Source: Bombus terrestris
Taxonomy: Eukaryota; Arthropoda; Insecta; Hymenoptera; Apidae
Reading direction: 5' to 3'
DNA length: 64,000 nucleotides
Assembly: GCF_910591885.1 (NCBI RefSeq)
Contig: NC_063271.1
Coordinates: 1,481,001-1,545,000 of the forward strand
The notes under the pieces were generated by a model, which had not been told where the DNA came from, ran no database searches, and saw only the letters and a list, made by a program, of their open reading frames with translations. The translations under genes and the position numbers were made by a program. This document shows positions 61,056 through 64,000 of this stretch, in pieces; position 1 is the stretch's first letter; each line of letters opens with the position of its first letter.

Positions 61056-63037
61056 TCACGATATATTATGACTCATTAAGAGTTCAGACATGCCGTCCTT
61101 AATGATTTTCAAACTCTCTAGATCGGAGTTTATCGTTGCTATAAGTTGTGCCATGCCCTGTTGCTCCATTGTTAGGTACTAATAAAAAAAAAAAAGCACC
61201 GATTACGTATGTATTCTTCAATAACCTTTTCGTAAACATTTTCTTTACGTACCGCTTTTATGTCATCCTGTGCTATAGGGTCCATCGCATACCTTTCCTG
61301 ATTTTGTGTGTCTATATGATTTCTCATTCTCAATTGGGAAAGCATTTCACTAATTCTACCTTTGAACTGAGTTGGGGCGCTAACTTGGGAATGCATAGAT
61401 TCGAACCTACGTGTTAGAACTTCTTCCTCCGGTTGCAGAGACAACCCAACTTTACGTGTAATTTCTTGACGTACCAGTACCTGAAGAAATATTTAAATAT
61501 ATAAATTGAATGTATGCCGTTTAAAATAATTACCAGGAAATACATTTACATACCTGCAACACCCTATGTTGTAGTTCTAACAGAGTCCTCCGATGTTCCT
61601 TTAATCTAGCTTGTATCGCCGTATGTTGTCTCTGTAATCTTTGTATTTCATCAGCCGCCATGTCTAGGAAATTTCTGTGCCTTGTTGTTTCTTCTTCTTG
61701 ACACTTTAACCTGTGTTTAACTTGTTGGAAGCCGATCATCGGCACAGGTATATAAAGTTCTGGATTGGGATTGTCCAATTGAGCCTGTTTCCATAATCGT
61801 GGATCGATTGAACAAGGCGGATTGTCTAAGTATTCCTTAAGCTGCGCAGGATCTAATTTTACTAAAGGTAACATATCTTCTACACCATTTTGCACTAATT
61901 GTTGTTTCTGCATTGGTTGCGATAAATACGCAACTAACTCGCTGGCAGGAATTTTTCTTGGAGCTCCAGTAATTCCTTTCTCAGTGATAAAAATGGTCAC
62001 CTGACTTTTGTCTTCTCCAGTTTCTTTAATATTGTCTATTGTAAGCGATAAATTAGGTTTATTTCCCAAAATATTATTCATAAAACCGATCAATTGTGCT
62101 TCGCCCTCTTTAACATCCTTTTTCTTTTTATTGAAACAAAGTACGACCAGACCGTCGTTATTATCAGCATCGGGCATCCGACTGTACCCGATAGCTTTGA
62201 ATCTACATAGTGGATTTTCTTGATTAAGCTCTATAGGTGGAGCATTCATATAATAATAAGCTTTTCCAGTTCCCCATAAAGCTTGTATGAGGTTCCATCT
62301 CGCAATAATATTGTCACGTTCATCGTTATATAACTGGCAATTAAATACGGCATTGTATAACGCTTCGGATATGGTATTAACAGGCTGTTGCTGCTGTTGT
62401 TGTTGCTGAAACTGTTGTTGAGTCTGTGCTAATCCAGATCCAAACCCCGTAAATCCTGTACCTGCATAGATAATTTAATCTGAGTAAAAGATACATTGAT
62501 AAATAAAGGAATGGTGCAGTTACCACCAACCTGTACCAAAACCACCAAAGCCAGTGGTTGTAGTTGTTGCCGTTGGTTTTGTGCCGAAAGCACCAAAACC
62601 TGTAGATGTACCAAAAGTGGGGGCTGTGCTTGTAGTACCAAATCCCCCAAAAAGGGAAGGCGCAGAGGTGGTTGTTGTAGTTCCAAATCCACTGAAACCA
62701 CCAAAGCCTAAAGAGGATGTTGTAGTGGTTCCAAATGTACCGAATCCAGTGGTAGAGGCTGGTGTGCTACCAAAAGTAGAAGTGGTGCCGAATGCAGTGC
62801 CCGATGAAGCAGGCGTACCAAATACCGGAGTAGTTCCAAAACTAGTAGCAGAAGCAGCAAAAGTAGGTGCCGAGGCAAAACCACCTGTTGCTGTGTTGCC
62901 AAAACCAGTTGCAGCTGGTGTACCAAAAGTGGTACCACTTCCAAATCCTCCCGTTGCTGGAGTTGTAGAGGAACCGAAGAGACTTGGTGCTGAGGTAGCT
63001 GGCGTACTAAATCCAAAGGATGGCGTTCCAAACCCTG
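61056..63037 (-). CDS. Nup54: Nucleoporin Nup54 (5' end unresolved)
   Basis: FG nucleoporin of the Nup62-Nup58-Nup54 complex of the central transport channel. Exons on the minus strand: 62531-63037, 61554-62461, 61253-61480 and 61056-61178, with GT-AG introns of 69, 73 and 74 bp and matching phases. The first listed exon encodes many FG/GFG repeats with Thr/Ser/Ala linkers. Then come a short Gln run, DERDNIIARWN and ALWGTGKAYYY, NPLCRFKAIGYSRMP, a coiled-coil-rich helical region, and the family signature SAPTQFKGRISEMLSQLRM. About 588 residues are visible; human Nup54 has 507. The start codon is missing: the FG exon opens after an acceptor at 63038-63040 in phase 1, and no ATG exon upstream fits. 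It is convergent with the GLIS-type gene. Confidence 0.95.
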
Positions 63038-63415
63038 CTGAAGTGTTTGGTTTCAAATGTAAAATATTTAATAACGATACAGCATATAACTATATAAGCA
63101 ATATATATAGAAACGAAACGTTCGAGATATATAAATACGCCGGTTATGAATAATATATATATATTATGAAGTTATACAATTTTCTTACTGAAAAGTTGAC
63201 TTTTGTTTTTACTGATTTGAAACTGCTTCAAGTAGAAAAATTAGTATATGACAGAAATGTCTTGCACAAGATCGCAATAATTTGCGCTGTATTCGTTCGT
63301 AAAGTTTAACTACACGCGTTCAAACAAATCGAAAAAATCATATAATTCGTGTTCACATGATAAAAATTTATTAAATGATCCTGAATTATAGATAATTGTA
63401 TAGCAAAAAAACAAT
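63038..63415. other. Divergent region between Nup54 and the membrane-protein gene
   Basis: AT-rich. It should contain the Nup54 first exon and promoter and, if the ATG at 63416 is a true start, the other promoter too. On the minus strand the only good donor I see is GTAAGA at 63183-63188, but no ATG lies in the open frame before it. Confidence 0.45.
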
Positions 63416-64000
63416 ATGTCGTATATAAATGAGCAAAATCAGGTAAGGCTGTTAATAAAGCAAAAGTATATAATGAAAATCTAATTCAACTAATGAAATT
63501 AAATAGGGAAGCAAATATGGACAACTTGCTAAAAAATTATTAAAGATAGCTTCAATATCTGGTAGGAAGGTTGCACTTCGTCATGTTGGTGAACCTATTG
63601 ATTATTCTACTGAACTGTTGCACGAATTTGGTACTACAGATATAACAATTGGAGTACGTTTTAGAAATTTTTTATACATATTATTACATTCTATATTATA
63701 TCATAAATTATAACATGTTTCATTGCAATTTGCGAAGGATGTTACAGCAGATGTTATGATAACAACAATGGGTAAAATTCCAAATGAAATGTTTTATTTA
63801 GAGGATACAGTTGCTACCGTAGTTCCACAAAGAATACAGGAAACATCTACATTTGCAAAAGCTGTTATGGCAACGCAAGAATATTATCGACCAACAGAGT
63901 CCTCCAGCCATTCGCCAGTTTTAATTGCTTTACTAACCGCTCTTTTTATAATATTGTTATTATGCTGTATTACAGCATGCATCGTAACTAAGTCGAAGAG
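63416..64000 (+). CDS. Single-pass membrane protein, partial (runs off the window)
   Basis: Three exons are readable: 63416-63442, 63507-63653 and 63738-64000, with GT-AG introns of 64 and 84 bp, all in phase 0. The frame stays open for 145 residues. No signal peptide is visible. A hydrophobic membrane segment lies at about residues 119-141 (LIALLTALFIILLL then CCITACIV), followed by basic TKSKR, so the first part is probably outside the cytoplasm. An in-frame TAG precedes the ATG, but that TAG could also be a splice acceptor (TTGTATAG), making exon 1 internal to a larger gene. I do not recognise the family; an adhesion or cadherin-like protein is possible but not shown. Confidence 0.55.

Noticed and set aside
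63054..63056. TTG at the head of the Nup54 FG exon as a start codon
   Set aside because: No supporting context, and the sequence just after it looks like an intron end with an acceptor (CACTTCAG).
62554..63153. 199-codon plus-strand ORF rich in Val/Pro
   Set aside because: Antisense shadow of the Nup54 FG repeats.

Overview
The window is insect nuclear DNA, most likely from a hymenopteran (inference). Reasons: it holds a Brinker gene, an insect-specific family. Most introns are 65-107 bp. Housekeeping genes sit in AT-rich DNA, while developmental genes sit in long GC-richer flanks unusually rich in CpG. I see no bacterial, viral or transposon gene.

Layout. 1-4773 is the flank and leader of brinker (brk). 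It contains four exact matches to the Smad/Schnurri silencer consensus GRCGNC(N5)GTCTG, at 1731, 2376, 2523 and 3995 (the last on the minus strand), plus a cluster of microsatellites. 4774-7635 is an intronless 953-residue brk ORF with two Brinker DNA-binding domains. 7636-15443 is gene-poor, with CA, GA and TA repeats near 10.5-11.0 kb. 15444-15951 is a small two-exon gene of unknown function, convergent with Atg5 (four exons, minus strand, 16564-17607). About 37 kb follow (17.6-54.4 kb) with no gene I can support, only simple repeats, purine tracts and palindromes; this could be regulatory DNA of brk or of the next gene. A TATA promoter at 54416 precedes a three-exon GLIS-type zinc-finger gene (55711-59586). 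It is convergent with Nup54 (minus strand, 61056-63037; start codon not found). Last is the 5' part of a divergently placed gene for a single-pass membrane protein (63416 to the window end).

Function. Brk represses targets of BMP (Dpp) signalling, and in Drosophila brk is itself silenced by Mad, Medea and Schnurri. The four sites upstream of brk suggest that the same loop is wired here. The Brk protein also keeps a Groucho-type FKPY motif and a CtBP-type PVDLR motif. Atg5 (autophagy conjugation) and Nup54 (nuclear pore) are ordinary housekeeping genes with no evident link to brk. The best candidates for something new are the double-DBD Brinker together with its silencer cluster.
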